From Sulfitobacter sp. D7 (GTDB lineage: Bacteria > Pseudomonadota > Alphaproteobacteria > Rhodobacterales > Rhodobacteraceae), in NCBI RefSeq assembly GCF_003611275.1, contig NZ_CP020694.1, positions 2,418,001-2,482,000 on the forward strand: 64,000 bases of DNA, given 5' to 3'. The number at the start of each line of letters is the position of its first letter. Position 1 is the first letter of the stretch. Position numbers and translations under genes: made by a program. This document shows, piece after piece, positions 31,617 to 40,969 of the stretch. The notes under the pieces were generated by a model. It saw only the letters and a program-made list of their open reading frames with translations. It was not told where the DNA came from and ran no database searches.

Positions 31617-33566
31617 TCAATACAGCCCCTGAATTTCCAGTGGCAGTTGCTTCACCTGCTGCTGTTTCAGCACGGTCTTCGGCTGGGGCGTCGAGTCTGC
31701 TGATCTCAGCTTGTTGTAGCGGTTGGCCGAGGCGGCCGAGATATCTTCGCGGCTGCGCAGGATGGTGGGGCGCAGGAAGACGAAAAGCGTGCGTTGTGTG
31801 TTGCGGCCGTTGCGGGTCTTGAACAGCTCGCCGACAACCGGCAGATCACCCAGTCCCGGCACCTTGCTGCTGCCGTTGATCCGGTCGTCGGTGATCAGCC
31901 CGCCCAGCACCACGGTGCCGCGGTTGTCGGCCATGACAGTGGTGTTGATAGCCCGTCGGTTGGTCACGAGATCGGCTGCGCCCTCGACATTGGCGTTGGT
32001 GAGGCTCGAAACCTCTTGTTCGATCACCAGTTGCACCACCCCGCCCGCGGTGATCCGCGGCACCACGTTCATGGTGATGCCGACGTCACGCCGCTCAATC
32101 GTGGTGAAAGGCGTGGCGGTATTACCGTCTGTTGCAAAGCTGCCGGTGCGGAATGGCACGTTCTGGGCGACTACGATGGTCGCAGGCTCGTTGTCGAGCG
32201 TGGTGACCGAAGGCGTGGACAAGAGCCGCGCGCTGGTCGATTGCGACAGCGCCTGCACGAGGATGCCAAAATCGTTGCCCCCTGCGCCCAGTGTCAGCCC
32301 GGTCGAGAGCGCGGATCCGGCAGGCACGCCGACAGCCGACAAAACGGAGCCGAGCGAGACCCCGCCGCCATTGGAAAAATTGGTCGCGGCGATGGCACCC
32401 GTGGGAATGTTCGGACCCAAACCCAGCTGCGCGCCAAGCCGTTCGGCAACCTCGCCCGAGACCTCGACGATGGCCGCTTCGATCATCACCTGCGGGCGGC
32501 GCACGTCGAGCGCATGAACCAGCTGGCCGATCTCTTGAACCTGCGCGGCGGTGCCACGCACGATGATGGAATTGGTTGCGACTGAGGCCGTGATATTGAC
32601 GGCATCCGGGGCCACAACGCGGCTCAGGGGGACAAAGGCACCCTCCGCGCCCTGCTCGGCCTCAGCCGCAGCACCGACATCGGCGGCCACGACATTGGTG
32701 ATGTCGGTGGCTTCGCCCACGGTGCCCTTGATGATGTCGGCAATCACCTGAGCATCGCCGTACTGCAGGTTGAAGACCGTGGTGGCCACGGCCTCGCGTG
32801 GATCACGGCGTGGGGCCACGTCCATCGCGATGGCAAGGTTGCGGATCTCGGTGATGTCTTCGGGCGTGCCCCGCACGAGCAAAAGGTTCGATCCGGGATC
32901 GACAGAGAGTCGTGCGCCGGTGCCTGCCGGGCCCAGCACCTCAAGAATGGCATTGCCCACGGTCGCCGCATCGGCGCTGCGAAAACGCAGCACTTCGGAG
33001 CGCACCAGCGCGTCGCCGTCAAAGCTGCGCGCGATGGCCATGATCCGGTCCACATTGGCACGGGTGTCGGTGATGACCACGCCGTTGGGGTCTTCGACCG
33101 CTTCGATATAGCCCGATTCAGCCACCAGCGGGCGCAGCACTCGGACAGCCTCTGCCGAGGGTAAGCGATTGAGACGCAGCATCTCGGTCACGAAGTCCTG
33201 ACTGCCTGCGTCGTCGGCCTCGCCCAGATTGGGACCGCTCGCGGTGCGGGCCTCGGCCTCAGGCACCACCTGCCAGATTGATCCGGCCTGAACGGCGACG
33301 AAGCCGCGCACCCGCAGAATAGACTGGAACAGCGACCAAACGCCTTCGGCATCCAGCGCCTCGGCAGAGACCACCGTGACCTCACCCACAAGGCCCGGGT
33401 CCAGCACCAAGGTCCGGCCGGTGATCTCGGATATCTGTTCGACCAAGAGCGAGATATCCGCATCGCGCAGATTGATGACAAAGGTCTCTTGTGCCCGCGA
33501 CGGGGCAGGCAAGAGGGTCAGCAGCCCCAGCATCAGGGCGGCAAGGAGAGTGAGCGGACGGGTCAC
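31617..33566 (-). CDS. gspD: type II secretion system secretin GspD
   Basis: The 649-residue outer-membrane channel protein has a signal peptide (to 'SRAQ', about residue 25) and an N0 domain ('FVINLRDADISLLVEQISEITGRTLVLDP'). Repeated N-domains follow ('VTEMLRLNRLPSAEAVRVLRPLV', 'VFNLQYGDAQVIADIIKGTV'), then the secretin core with 'LLSTPSVTTLDNEPATIVVAQNVPF' and 'VVLGGLITD' and 'GNLPVVG'-type text (here 'LGDLPVVGELF'). It forms the pore through which folded proteins leave. It is the last gene of the minus-strand set D-C-I-H-G, with the gspC stop overlapping by four bases. Confidence 0.95.
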   Translation of the reverse strand: MTRPLTLLAALMLGLLTLLPAPSRAQETFVINLRDADISLLVEQISEITGRTLVLDPGLVGEVTVVSAEALDAEGVWSLFQSILRVRGFVAVQAGSIWQVVPEAEARTASGPNLGEADDAGSQDFVTEMLRLNRLPSAEAVRVLRPLVAESGYIEAVEDPNGVVITDTRANVDRIMAIARSFDGDALVRSEVLRFRSADAATVGNAILEVLGPAGTGARLSVDPGSNLLLVRGTPEDITEIRNLAIAMDVAPRRDPREAVATTVFNLQYGDAQVIADIIKGTVGEATDITNVVAADVGAAAEAEQGAEGAFVPLSRVVAPDAVNITASVATNSIIVRGTAAQVQEIGQLVHALDVRRPQVMIEAAIVEVSGEVAERLGAQLGLGPNIPTGAIAATNFSNGGGVSLGSVLSAVGVPAGSALSTGLTLGAGGNDFGILVQALSQSTSARLLSTPSVTTLDNEPATIVVAQNVPFRTGSFATDGNTATPFTTIERRDVGITMNVVPRITAGGVVQLVIEQEVSSLTNANVEGAADLVTNRRAINTTVMADNRGTVVLGGLITDDRINGSSKVPGLGDLPVVGELFKTRNGRNTQRTLFVFLRPTILRSREDISAASANRYNKLRSADSTPQPKTVLKQQQVKQLPLEIQGLY

Positions 33567-34438
33567 TGCAGCGGGAATGACATCACGATCGTGCGGCCAT
33601 CCCTTTCCACTTCGATGCGGGCAAGGCCGGATTCGGCGATCACGTCATAAAGCGCGCGATCCTTATCCACGTTGCCGACACTCTGCCCGTTCACACTTGT
33701 CACGATGTCTCCTGCCCTCAAACCAGCGCGGTTTACACCCACGTCGTGCTTTTCTGCGATGGTATAGCCTTTTTCCCCCGGCACCAAACCAATCGTGTCG
33801 AGCACCTGAGCCGGATTGGCGATGATGCGCTTACGCCACATGTCGATATAGTCCTGCGTGGTGACAGGCTCTGCCCGGGACGCGGCATCCACCTGTTCGC
33901 TGATCGACCCGCCCTTCCCCGAAGTGATCAGCGCCATCAGCCGCTCTGCGCCGGTCGGCACGGCCTCGGCATCCGGAGTGGCCTCGGCACCTGCAAAATA
34001 GAGCACAATTTCAGCGCCATCCTTGCTGAGGGTCACGCGGTCCTGCGCGATGGCGGTGAGCGTGGTGCCCGGTGCCACCTCCTCGTCAATGCGGTAGTTG
34101 CCCTCCGATTGGTCCGAGCGCAGCAGGGCCAGCGAACGGCTGGGATCATCGCGCACGATCACGCCCAGAAGGACCAGATTGAGCGGCGCCTCGACGGCTT
34201 CGACCTCGGCCACCGCCACCTCGGCGGCACCGAAAGGCGCCAGCGCCAAGGCGGGGCCGAGATCGGTGGGGGCGGTTTGCGCTTCGACCGGCGCGCGCAG
34301 CACGGCGACGGACGGCATCACCCGGTCATGGCCCATCACCCGCCATGTCACATCCGCCCCGGCCACCGCCACGCTGCCCAGAGCGCCAAGGATCACGGCA
34401 AGCCGCAGCCATCTGCCAAGGGGTGCTATCGGGATCAT
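33563..34438 (-). CDS. gspC: type II secretion system protein GspC (PDZ type)
   Basis: The 291-residue inner-membrane protein has one N-terminal helix (about 10-28), a homology-region part ('LNLVLLGVIVRDDPSRSLALLR' to 'VTLSKDGAEIVLYF') and a C-terminal PDZ domain ('GVNRAGLRAGDIVTSVNGQSV'). GspC links the inner-membrane platform to GspD through the homology region. Start and stop overlap gspI and gspD by ATGA. Confidence 0.9.
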   Translation of the reverse strand: MIPIAPLGRWLRLAVILGALGSVAVAGADVTWRVMGHDRVMPSVAVLRAPVEAQTAPTDLGPALALAPFGAAEVAVAEVEAVEAPLNLVLLGVIVRDDPSRSLALLRSDQSEGNYRIDEEVAPGTTLTAIAQDRVTLSKDGAEIVLYFAGAEATPDAEAVPTGAERLMALITSGKGGSISEQVDAASRAEPVTTQDYIDMWRKRIIANPAQVLDTIGLVPGEKGYTIAEKHDVGVNRAGLRAGDIVTSVNGQSVGNVDKDRALYDVIAESGLARIEVERDGRTIVMSFPLQ

Positions 34439-34797
34439 GACGGCGCTCCAATATCGAGATACCCATCCAACACGTAAAGCGGCTGGTCGCTGCCCGCGAT
34501 CGCGCTGCGCAGGGTCACGGCCTCGACCGCCGGGTCTTCGGTGGGACGGCGGGTTACGGTGATGTCAAAGTCGATGCCATAGATTTCCAATGCTGAGGTC
34601 GCCGCTGGCAGCCCGGCGCGCAGTTCCGACAGGCGGTATTCGGCGGCCCAGCGGGCGGCGACGCGGTCCGACAGGTCAGTGATGCGGCGGGTATGACCCT
34701 CGCTGGCCGAGAGCAAAGACACCGCTCCAAGCGCCAGCACCGCCATCGCCACCAAGGCTTCGATCAAGGTAAACCCTGCATCCGCCTGCCGCCTCAT
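34435..34797 (-). CDS. gspI: type II secretion minor pseudopilin GspI
   Basis: The 120-residue protein has a prepilin leader of seven or eight residues before 'GFTLIEALVAMAVLALGAVSLL', with the cleavage Gly and Glu at +5. The size and the 'HTRRITDLSDRVAARWAAEYRLSELR' region fit GspI. It joins the pseudopilus tip with GspJ, K and H. It is coupled to gspH and gspC. Confidence 0.88.
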   Translation of the reverse strand: MRRQADAGFTLIEALVAMAVLALGAVSLLSASEGHTRRITDLSDRVAARWAAEYRLSELRAGLPAATSALEIYGIDFDITVTRRPTEDPAVEAVTLRSAIAGSDQPLYVLDGYLDIGAPS

Positions 34798-35306
34798 TGC
34801 GCCCCCTCCAACCGGGCGGCGTTGAGACCGTCAAAACGGATCACTTCCGCGGCGCCCGCGCCCGACAACAGTTCCAGCGTCAATGGCCCGGACACACCGA
34901 GGTCCATGTCGCGCGACAGCACCAAGCTGCCCGCCGCATCGGCGATCCGGGTGCCGCCGTCAAATAGATGCGGCGCGGCGAGGATCGGCAGGTCATGCGC
35001 CTGCCATCTGTCGCCATCATATAAATCAAAACGATAGCCTTCGGCCGCCCAGACAAACCCCAAGGGCACCCCGGTCAAGATCACCTCATCCGCCGCTCGG
35101 TTCAGCCGCGCCACCAGCAGGTCCGCCTCCTGCCCTGCCACATCGCCGCGCGGACCAGAGCCAAAACTCAGCCCCACCACTCCGGCCAGAATGCCGATCA
35201 GAGCGAGAACGACAAGCACCTCCACCAGTGTCACGCCAGCATCGGGCAGCCGGTGTCGGCCCGGCGATGTGGATGTGGATGTGGATGTGGCGGAGATTTG
35301 GGTCAC
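34794..35306 (-). CDS. gspH: type II secretion minor pseudopilin GspH
   Basis: The 170-residue prepilin has a long leader with a Ser-Thr repeat (residues about 6-14, encoded by four GATGTG units on the plus strand at 35266-35289) and then 'GVTLVEVLVVLALIGILAGVVGLSF'. The cleavage site has Val instead of Phe at +1 and Glu at +5. The GspH-like body follows. It adds to the pseudopilus tip and is coupled to gspG and gspI by overlaps. Confidence 0.85.
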   Translation of the reverse strand: MTQISATSTSTSTSPGRHRLPDAGVTLVEVLVVLALIGILAGVVGLSFGSGPRGDVAGQEADLLVARLNRAADEVILTGVPLGFVWAAEGYRFDLYDGDRWQAHDLPILAAPHLFDGGTRIADAAGSLVLSRDMDLGVSGPLTLELLSGAGAAEVIRFDGLNAARLEGAQ

Positions 35307-35800
35307 CTGTTAGCCTGCAACTGCCCATGTGCGATGTCTGCATTGGCGCCCTCGCCCCCCGGCGCGCCATCCGCGCCCAACGACATCAAGTCAAAGCCAC
35401 CATTCTGCCCCGGCGAGGCATAGAGGTAATCATTGCCCCAAGGGTCAATCGGCACGGCGGTCAGATAGCCTCCCGCCACCCAGTTGCGCGGCTCGGGCGG
35501 GGAGGTCGGGCGCACGGCCAGCGCCTCCAACCCCTGTGTGGTCGTGGGATAGGTGCGGTTATCTAGGCGGTAAAGTTCCAGCGCCGAACTGACCGCGCGG
35601 ATGTCCGATTGCGCTACCGTGGCCCGCGCCTCATCGGGGCGGCCAATGACGTTGGGCACGATGATCGCGGCCACCAGCGCGATGATCACCAGCACCACCA
35701 TCATCTCGATCAGGGTCACCCCGGCCTCGGGGTTACGCGCGCCTTTGCGCGCTGGATGAGTGCGCGGGCACGCTTGACGCAAGTTTTTCCGATGGCCCAT
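35303..35800 (-). CDS. gspG: type II secretion major pseudopilin GspG
   Basis: The 165-residue protein has a basic leader, 'GVTLIEMMVVLVIIALVAAIIVPNVIGRPDEAR', and the GspG calcium-loop region 'SALELYRLDNRTYPTTTQGLEALAVRP...DPWGNDYLYASPG'. It is the main subunit of the pseudopilus. It heads the minus-strand operon and faces gspL across a 58-bp promoter region. The start at 35800 gives a leader of about 27 residues; a later start would shorten it. Confidence 0.93.
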   Translation of the reverse strand: MGHRKNLRQACPRTHPARKGARNPEAGVTLIEMMVVLVIIALVAAIIVPNVIGRPDEARATVAQSDIRAVSSALELYRLDNRTYPTTTQGLEALAVRPTSPPEPRNWVAGGYLTAVPIDPWGNDYLYASPGQNGGFDLMSLGADGAPGGEGANADIAHGQLQANR

Positions 35801-35858
35801 GAAACTGTTCCCCTATCTGTCGCGTGGCTTTGGCTATACTATGGTAAAAACAGGATGA

Positions 35859-37034
35859 TTGAAAAGGCAATTTTACGTGAGTAATCAAAGTATTACGTCA
35901 GAACTGGACGCCTCTGAGCGCCCCATAGACCTGCGCGATGAAAATACTTTGAAACCCTTGCTGTCTCCTGCCACGGCCGGTCTACTGGCCCGCGCCGATG
36001 CCTATTGCCCGAAAGAAAATGGCCTGTCCGCAAGGCTTGTGGCCGCCGAGCAAGTCGGCAGCTTTCTGGTCGATGTGCCCCGCGCCACCGCCCGCCAACG
36101 GCGCGCCCTGCTGACCTTTGCCGTCGAAGACCGTATCGCCGCTCCGATCCAGTCGGTGCAGGTGATCCAAGGCCCGCTTGAGAACGCCGATCCGGGTCAA
36201 TTGCTGGCCTTTGTCCTGTCGCAAGAGATCATGGCAGAGATCGCCGCCGCCGAGGCCCCCTATCTGCCGGAGTTTCTGATGATCCCGCGCCCCGATGCCA
36301 GGGGCGGCCCGGCGTGGTCTGTCTGGCGCGAGGGCGACAGGGCGGTGGTACGTTGCTCGGACGGCACCGGATTTGCCCTGCGGACCGAGATGCTACCGCT
36401 GTTCTGGAGCCGCTCGGGAAGCCCCAAGCTCTACGCGCTCGCCGAACCGCTGGGTGACGCTTTGCCAGCCGAAGACCTCTCTGCCGCACCGCCGCCACCG
36501 GACCCGCGCGACCTTGCTTTCAGCTTTGCACGCCAGCGCACGACAGGGGCCGAAGGGGTTGCGGCATGGCGATGGGCCGCGGTGGCCGCCGGTGCGGCGC
36601 TGATGATCCATCTTGGCCTGACGGCCTTTGACACCGCCGCCCTCAAACGCATCGCGCAGCAGGAACGCCTCGCAGCCGAAGCCGCCATTGCAAACATACT
36701 GCCCGGCGTCCCGCTGACCGGCGATGTCGGGCCGATCCTCGCACGGCTCACCCCGGCCCCCAGTGACGAGGGGCGCGGCCCCTTCTTGCCGCTGCTGAAC
36801 GAGATCGCGGGCACATTGGCCTCAGACCCTGCCAGCGTGGGGTTCCGCCGCCTGTCTTGGGGGCGGCGCGACAATACACTGGTGGTGCTGATGCAAAGCC
36901 CCGGACTGGAAGACCTGCAACGCATTGAGCAGGAACTTGAAACCGCAGGCTTTGCCGTGCGCAGCGGGGCGGCCACCGCTGGAAATGGCGGCGCGGAAGT
37001 TGAAATGCGCATCACCAAAGGGGCGGGCGGATGA
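35859..37034 (+). CDS. gspL: type II secretion system protein GspL
   Basis: The 391-residue protein has an actin-like cytoplasmic domain ('LVAAEQVGSFLVDVPRATARQRRALLTFAVEDRIA'), one membrane helix ('AAWRWAAVAAGAALMIHLGL', about residue 245) and a periplasmic ferredoxin-like domain. It recruits the ATPase GspE to the membrane. The longest frame starts with TTG at 35859; a GTG at 35877 is an alternative. It is followed by gspM with a four-base overlap. Confidence 0.85.
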   Translation: MKRQFYVSNQSITSELDASERPIDLRDENTLKPLLSPATAGLLARADAYCPKENGLSARLVAAEQVGSFLVDVPRATARQRRALLTFAVEDRIAAPIQSVQVIQGPLENADPGQLLAFVLSQEIMAEIAAAEAPYLPEFLMIPRPDARGGPAWSVWREGDRAVVRCSDGTGFALRTEMLPLFWSRSGSPKLYALAEPLGDALPAEDLSAAPPPPDPRDLAFSFARQRTTGAEGVAAWRWAAVAAGAALMIHLGLTAFDTAALKRIAQQERLAAEAAIANILPGVPLTGDVGPILARLTPAPSDEGRGPFLPLLNEIAGTLASDPASVGFRRLSWGRRDNTLVVLMQSPGLEDLQRIEQELETAGFAVRSGAATAGNGGAEVEMRITKGAGG

Positions 37035-37483
37035 CAGGTTTTGATCGGCTCAGCAGACGCGAAAAACTGCTCATCGCTCTTGTGATCCCGCTGGCCCTTT
37101 TGGTGGCGCTTTACCGTTTTGCATGGATGCCGCTGCAAGCGGGTGAAGCGCAGGCGCGGGCCGATATCGCGGCGTACCGCCTTGTGCAGGACACCGCAGC
37201 ACTGGCCGCCCAGACCGAGATCGCGCCGACTGCGCCGATCAATGACACCCCGCTTGCCACCCGGATCACCAGTTCCGCCAGCGCGGCGCAGCTGACCCTG
37301 CGCCGGATCGAGCCCGAAAACGACGGCATTCGCGTGACCTTGGACGACACGCCCTTTGCCACCCTGCTGCTTTGGCTTGCCGATCTCGAAGAACAGCATG
37401 ACGTGACCCTTGAGGCGCTCGAAGTCGACCGCCGCCCGGCGCCCGGTGTGATTTCGGCCCGTCTGCTGCTGGGAGCCCTGTGA
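37031..37483 (+). CDS. gspM: type II secretion system protein GspM
   Basis: The 150-residue protein begins 'LSRREKLLIALVIPLALLVALYRF', a short cytoplasmic lead and one membrane helix. A periplasmic part ends 'LLLWLADLEEQHDVTLEALEVDRRPAPGVISARLLL', the usual GspM ending. It partners GspL in the inner-membrane platform. Start and stop overlap gspL and gspE by four bases. Confidence 0.88.
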   Translation: MTGFDRLSRREKLLIALVIPLALLVALYRFAWMPLQAGEAQARADIAAYRLVQDTAALAAQTEIAPTAPINDTPLATRITSSASAAQLTLRRIEPENDGIRVTLDDTPFATLLLWLADLEEQHDVTLEALEVDRRPAPGVISARLLLGAL

Positions 37484-39009
37484 TGCCTGAACCAAGCCTC
37501 CTGACCCGCCTCGCCTACGGCTTTGCCCAAAGCCATGGCGTCATCGTGACGCCCGGCGCCGAGGGTCCGCTATGCCAGTATCGCAGCGATGCGCCGCTTG
37601 AGGCGCTGATCGAAGCGCAGCGGGTCTGCGGCACGACATTGACCTTCGAAGAAGTCGGCACCACGGAATTCGAGGCCGCGCTTGGCACGCTGTATCGCGA
37701 TTCCGCGTCCGAGGCCGCGCAAGTGGCCGCCGATGCCGATGACGATCTGGTCACGCTTGCCGATACGGCGGCCTCTATCGACGATCTTCTGGCGCAGAAC
37801 GACGATGCCCCGGTGGTGCGGCTGATCAACGCGCTGCTGCTCGAAGCAGTCAAGGAAGGCGCCTCGGACGTGCATATCGAGACCGAAGAGCGCCGCCTGC
37901 TGGTGCGTTTCCGCGTCGACGGTATCCTGCGCGAAGTGATCAGCCCGAAACGCGCGCTGGCGCCCTTGCTGGTGAGCCGGATCAAGGTCATGGGCAAGCT
38001 CGACATCGCCGAAAAACGCCTGCCGCAGGACGGTCGGGTGTCGCTACGGGTCGGGGGGTATGACCTCGACGTGCGGATCTCGACCATTCCGTCGCAATTC
38101 GGCGAACGGGTAGTGCTGCGTCTCTTGGACCGTGGCCAGACCCTGCGCGGCATCGACCATCTGGGTTTGTCGCCCCGCGATAACACTGTGCTGAAACGCA
38201 TCCTCGCCCTGCCCGACGGTATGGTGCTGGTGACCGGCCCCACTGGCTCGGGCAAGACCACAACGCTCTATGCCGGGCTCGACATGCTCAACGACCGGCA
38301 GCGCAATATCATGACGGTCGAGGACCCGATCGAATACACGATGGACGGGGTTGGCCAGATGCAGGTCAATGCCAAGACCGACCTCAGCTTTGCCCGCGGG
38401 CTGCGTGCAATCCTGCGGCAGGACCCGGATGTCATCATGGTGGGCGAGATCCGCGACCGCGAAACCGCGCAGATTGCGGTGGAATCGGCGATGACCGGGC
38501 ATTTGGTGATTTCGACCCTACACACCAATACGGCCATCGGCGCGGTTTCACGGCTGGTGGAGATGGGGGTAGAGCGCTTCCTGCTGGCACCAATGCTGCG
38601 CGGGCTGATCGCCCAGCGTCTTGTGCGGCGCAACTGCCCGGACTGTCTGGCCGATCACACCGTCACCCAGACCGAAAGCGATCTTCTGGCGGGCAAGGTC
38701 AAACCCGGAGAGACCGTTCAGAAAGGCATGGGCTGCGACAATTGCCAAAACAGCGGGCATCGCGGGCGCCTGCCGCTGTACGAGATCATCGAGGTCGATG
38801 GCGATCTTGAGCGGATGATGCACGAAGGCCAATCCGAAGCCAGCCTGATCGCAGCAGCCCGGGCGCGGGGTCCGGGCATTCTGGAAGACGGCATCGCCAA
38901 GATGCGCGCAGGCATGACCACGGCGCAAGAGGTCGCCCGCGCGATCCATGAAGGCGCGGTTCTCCCCCCGCCAGCGCTCGATGCCACACCCGCACCGGAG
39001 GCTGACTGA
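37480..39009 (+). CDS. gspE: type II secretion ATPase GspE
   Basis: The 509-residue cytoplasmic motor ATPase has an N-terminal GspE_N part, 'EGASDVHIETEERRLLVRFRVDG', Walker A 'GPTGSGKTTTLYAGL' near residue 250, Asp box 'IMTVEDPIEY', Walker B 'DPDVIMVGEIRDRETAQIA', His box 'HLVISTLHTNTA', and a zinc domain with two CxxC pairs ('NCPDCL', 'GCDNCQN'). It drives pseudopilus assembly. Its stop overlaps the gspF start by one base. Confidence 0.96.
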   Translation: MMPEPSLLTRLAYGFAQSHGVIVTPGAEGPLCQYRSDAPLEALIEAQRVCGTTLTFEEVGTTEFEAALGTLYRDSASEAAQVAADADDDLVTLADTAASIDDLLAQNDDAPVVRLINALLLEAVKEGASDVHIETEERRLLVRFRVDGILREVISPKRALAPLLVSRIKVMGKLDIAEKRLPQDGRVSLRVGGYDLDVRISTIPSQFGERVVLRLLDRGQTLRGIDHLGLSPRDNTVLKRILALPDGMVLVTGPTGSGKTTTLYAGLDMLNDRQRNIMTVEDPIEYTMDGVGQMQVNAKTDLSFARGLRAILRQDPDVIMVGEIRDRETAQIAVESAMTGHLVISTLHTNTAIGAVSRLVEMGVERFLLAPMLRGLIAQRLVRRNCPDCLADHTVTQTESDLLAGKVKPGETVQKGMGCDNCQNSGHRGRLPLYEIIEVDGDLERMMHEGQSEASLIAAARARGPGILEDGIAKMRAGMTTAQEVARAIHEGAVLPPPALDATPAPEAD

Positions 39010-40220
39010 TGCCCGCCTTTGCCTATGAAGCCCTGACCCCCGCGGGCAAATCAACCAAGGGCATCATTGAGGCCGCCAGCGCCGCCGCCGCCCGCAGCAA
39101 TCTGCGCCAGCGCAACCTTGCGCCGCTCTCTGTCGAGCCGACAAAACAGAGCAAGACCGCCAAGCAATCGGGTTTTGGCAAGCCTCGCATCCCGCGCCGG
39201 GCGCTGACGCTGCTGACACGGCAATTGGCCACGCTTGTCGGGTCGGGCATTGGGGTCGAACAGGCGCTGAAAACCGTGGCGGATCAAAGCGGAAAACCGG
39301 CGGTGACCTCGCTGCTGCTCAACCTGCGCGCCTCGGTCCTAGAGGGTCGCAGCTTTGCTCAGGCGCTTGGCGATTACCCGAATGTCTTTGGCGATTTCTA
39401 CCGCGCCTCGGTGGCGGCGGGAGAGACCTCGGGCCAATTGGGTCAGGTGATGGAGCATCTCTCAGGCTTTGTGGAAACCCGCGCCAAGAACCGCCAGACG
39501 GTGCAACTGGCGCTGCTGTATCCGGCGATCCTTGCCGTGGTGTCGCTGGCGGTGATCGTGGCGCTGCTGACATTCGTTGTGCCCGACATCGTGCGCGTCT
39601 TTACCTCACGCGGGGCGGAACTGCCGTTTCTGACCCGGGCGCTGATCTCGGTGAGCGACTTTATCAACGCTTGGGGGCTCGTGGTCCTTGGGGGGGTGGC
39701 CGCGACGGGACTGGCGGCGGTGAGCCTGTTGCGGCAGCCCGCGGTCCGGCTGCGCTGGCACCGTTTCCTGTCGCGCTCGGTGCTGACGCGGGGGTTCTCG
39801 CTCAAGACCAATGCGGTGCAGTTCGCGGGCACCCTCGCGACCCTGACGGTCAGCCGCGTGCCTTTGGTCGATGCGTTGGCTGCGGCGGCGCAGACGGTGC
39901 CGAACCTGCATATCCGCGCGAAGGTCACTCAGGCCACGGCGCGGGTGCGCGAAGGGGTGGCCCTGTCGCAGGCGCTAGAGGAGGCCAAGGTGTTTCCGCC
40001 GATGCTGATCGCCATGGTGGCCAGCGGTGAAGCAGGCGGCGTGCTGGGCGCGACCCTGACCCGCGCCGCCGATGATCAGGAACGCGACCTGAATGCGCTG
40101 GTCGCAGCACTGGTAGCCCTGGTCGAGCCGGCCGTTCTGCTGATCATGGGCGGAATCGTGATGCTTTTGGTGCTGTCGATCCTGCTGCCGATCGTCAACC
40201 TGAACAATCTGGTGACTTAG
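39009..40220 (+). CDS. gspF: type II secretion inner-membrane platform protein GspF
   Basis: The 403-residue protein has the two repeated GspF domains: 'LTLLTRQLATLVGSGIGVEQALKTVADQ' near residue 60 and 'VQFAGTLATLTVSRVPLVDALAAAAQTV' near 265. Three membrane helices lie near 170, 220 and 375. 'YRASVAAGETSGQLGQVM' and 'MIAMVASGEAGGVLGATL' are the paired family motifs. It is the core around which the pseudopilus is built. The 3' end overlaps convergent gspN by four bases. Confidence 0.95.
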   Translation: MPAFAYEALTPAGKSTKGIIEAASAAAARSNLRQRNLAPLSVEPTKQSKTAKQSGFGKPRIPRRALTLLTRQLATLVGSGIGVEQALKTVADQSGKPAVTSLLLNLRASVLEGRSFAQALGDYPNVFGDFYRASVAAGETSGQLGQVMEHLSGFVETRAKNRQTVQLALLYPAILAVVSLAVIVALLTFVVPDIVRVFTSRGAELPFLTRALISVSDFINAWGLVVLGGVAATGLAAVSLLRQPAVRLRWHRFLSRSVLTRGFSLKTNAVQFAGTLATLTVSRVPLVDALAAAAQTVPNLHIRAKVTQATARVREGVALSQALEEAKVFPPMLIAMVASGEAGGVLGATLTRAADDQERDLNALVAALVALVEPAVLLIMGGIVMLLVLSILLPIVNLNNLVT

Positions 40221-40969
40221 AAAGGGTATTCGATGATGATCGGGCCGCCGGTCGGCATGCCGGGCACCAAGACCGCCCCTTCGGGTTCGACCCGCCCAAT
40301 CACCCGGCGGTCGCCGGTCACGGTGAGTTCCGCGAGCACGCTGTCGCGGTCGCGCAGCAGGCCGCGGGCATCATTGCCCTGCGTGGTCAGATCAAGCGTC
40401 ATCTGCGGCACCGACGCGGCGCGCCCCAGCAAATCTTCGCAGTTGCCCGCCTCAACCGAAACAACCCCCGCCGCCGCGGCACGGCCCTCTCGCCAGCTCA
40501 GGCTCTGCAGATCGACCACCGCGCGTGAGGTGCAGTTTTTCAACGCCAGCCCCGGGATAAGCCCCATAAGCCCCGGCCCGGCGCGGCCCACGACCGTTTC
40601 AGCCTCAAGCGCCCAAGGCGTGGCACGGGCGACCCCGGTCAGCTGGGTGTCGCGGCCCTGCAGCGTCCAATCGACCACGCCGCGCGCCAGCAGCAAGGGC
40701 TGGCCCCGAACCTCCCAGTCCAGCGAATATCCACCGCTAAGCACCGCGCGGCCTTTCCACAGGCTGCCATACAGGTCAGTAATCTGTGCAGGGACAACCG
40801 CCACACGGTGCAGCGCGGTGGCCGGGAGGGTCACGATCAATGCAGCCAGGTAAACAAGGAGCGCGAAAGATGCCAAAAGCACGAGCGAAACAAACCCCCG
40901 AAGCCGCGATTTGCGGGGCTGGGGCGGCGCTGACACGGCGGCGTCTGTTGCTGGGTCTTGGTGGGTCAT
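40217..40969 (-). CDS. gspN: type II secretion system protein GspN
   Basis: The 250-residue protein has one N-terminal membrane helix ('FVSLVLLASFALLVYLAALI', about 26-45) and the GspN-type body 'VPAQITDLYGSLWKGRAVLSGGYSLDWEVRG'. GspN is an accessory inner-membrane component whose job is unclear. It is encoded against the flow of the flanking genes: convergent with gspF and overlapping the 5' end of the LppC-like gene by 100 bases in antisense. Confidence 0.85.
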   Translation of the reverse strand: MTHQDPATDAAVSAPPQPRKSRLRGFVSLVLLASFALLVYLAALIVTLPATALHRVAVVPAQITDLYGSLWKGRAVLSGGYSLDWEVRGQPLLLARGVVDWTLQGRDTQLTGVARATPWALEAETVVGRAGPGLMGLIPGLALKNCTSRAVVDLQSLSWREGRAAAAGVVSVEAGNCEDLLGRAASVPQMTLDLTTQGNDARGLLRDRDSVLAELTVTGDRRVIGRVEPEGAVLVPGMPTGGPIIIEYPF

